Below are positions 63,666-64,000 of a stretch of 64,000 nt of DNA, piece after piece; position 1 is the first letter of the stretch, and the number at the start of each line of letters is the position of its first letter. The stretch is from Arctopsyche grandis (Eukaryota > Arthropoda > Insecta > Trichoptera > Hydropsychidae), in the NCBI RefSeq assembly GCF_051622035.1, contig NC_135366.1, positions 6,789,001 to 6,853,000 on the forward strand. The letters are read 5' to 3'. A program made the translations under genes and the position numbers. The notes under the pieces are model-generated. The model did not search any database and was not told where the DNA came from. It saw only the letters and a program-made list of their open reading frames with translations.

Positions 63666-64000
63666 AAAAGATTGATTGGAATCACTTAAAACTAATGTAT
63701 TCAATGTTTCTATTTGTTGGTAATTTATTTTTGACAAGATATCATATAAGAATTTGTTTAAATTATGCCATTTTGAATAATCAATGTATGGAAATAATAC
63801 CAGTGTTCAAATGTTTTTTTTCTTCCCTTTTTATTTGAAAATTTTATAATTGTTTATTTGTTTTATTGTATCGTTTGTAAATAATTATATCACATTTTTC
63901 AATATTTTCACATGTACATATATCAGAAATTTAATTCCAAAAATCATCGTTTGAACCTGGAAAAAGTCAGTTGTTTATAACAAGGATATTCTAGCGGGTA

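Overview
This is a 64-kb piece of an insect nuclear genome. The genes are split by GT-AG introns, the sequence is AT-rich, one gene carries a ZAD zinc-finger domain (mostly an insect/arthropod family), and another is Windbeutel, the insect ERp29. (TACA)n/(TATG)n microsatellites and many transposon families (LINE, tRNA-derived SINE, piggyBac, Harbinger, hAT-like, Helitron, LTR) fill the spaces. Lepidoptera or a close relative is my best guess for the order, at low confidence. There are no bacterial features, CRISPR arrays or operons.

Layout. 1-26.9 kb has no host coding exon I can recognise. It starts with the 3' end of a LINE carrying a reverse-transcriptase ORF, then AT-rich DNA with SINEs, MITEs, a Helitron, hairpins and a cluster of dispersed palindromic motifs at 11.05-12.07 kb. 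At 27.0-27.5 kb (minus) lies the first coding exon of a BICD-related dynein adaptor (Bicdr); its other exons are not found, so the 26.9 kb to its left are probably its first intron plus repeats. 28-33 kb is repeats plus a possible pair of overlapping small ORFs. Then follow windbeutel/ERp29 (33147-36181, plus, 2 exons), RanBP1 (38606-39951, minus, 4 exons), a ZAD-FLYWCH gene (43974-46116, plus, 4 exons in my model) and Br140/BRPF (49564-59153, minus, 20 coding exons, 1253 codons before the stop). 59.2-64 kb is intergenic with a GC-richer block and more repeats.

The host genes are unrelated in function: a Golgi/dynein transport adaptor, an ER chaperone, a Ran-cycle co-factor, a probable DNA-binding protein and a scaffold for MYST histone acetyltransferases. 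windbeutel and RanBP1 are convergent; RanBP1 and the ZAD gene are divergent.

The most informative content beyond the genes is how the mobile DNA is nested. Several elements show exact target-site duplications (TTAA, TTA, TACC, ATAC, 8-9 bp). A short LTR element with identical LTRs sits inside a Harbinger MITE; a TTAA MITE sits inside a solo LTR; a MITE sits inside a SINE; and a TTAA MITE sits in an intron of the ZAD gene, with its empty site preserved in a duplicated fragment inside a Br140 intron. Joining all Br140 exons in frame requires one GC-AG intron.
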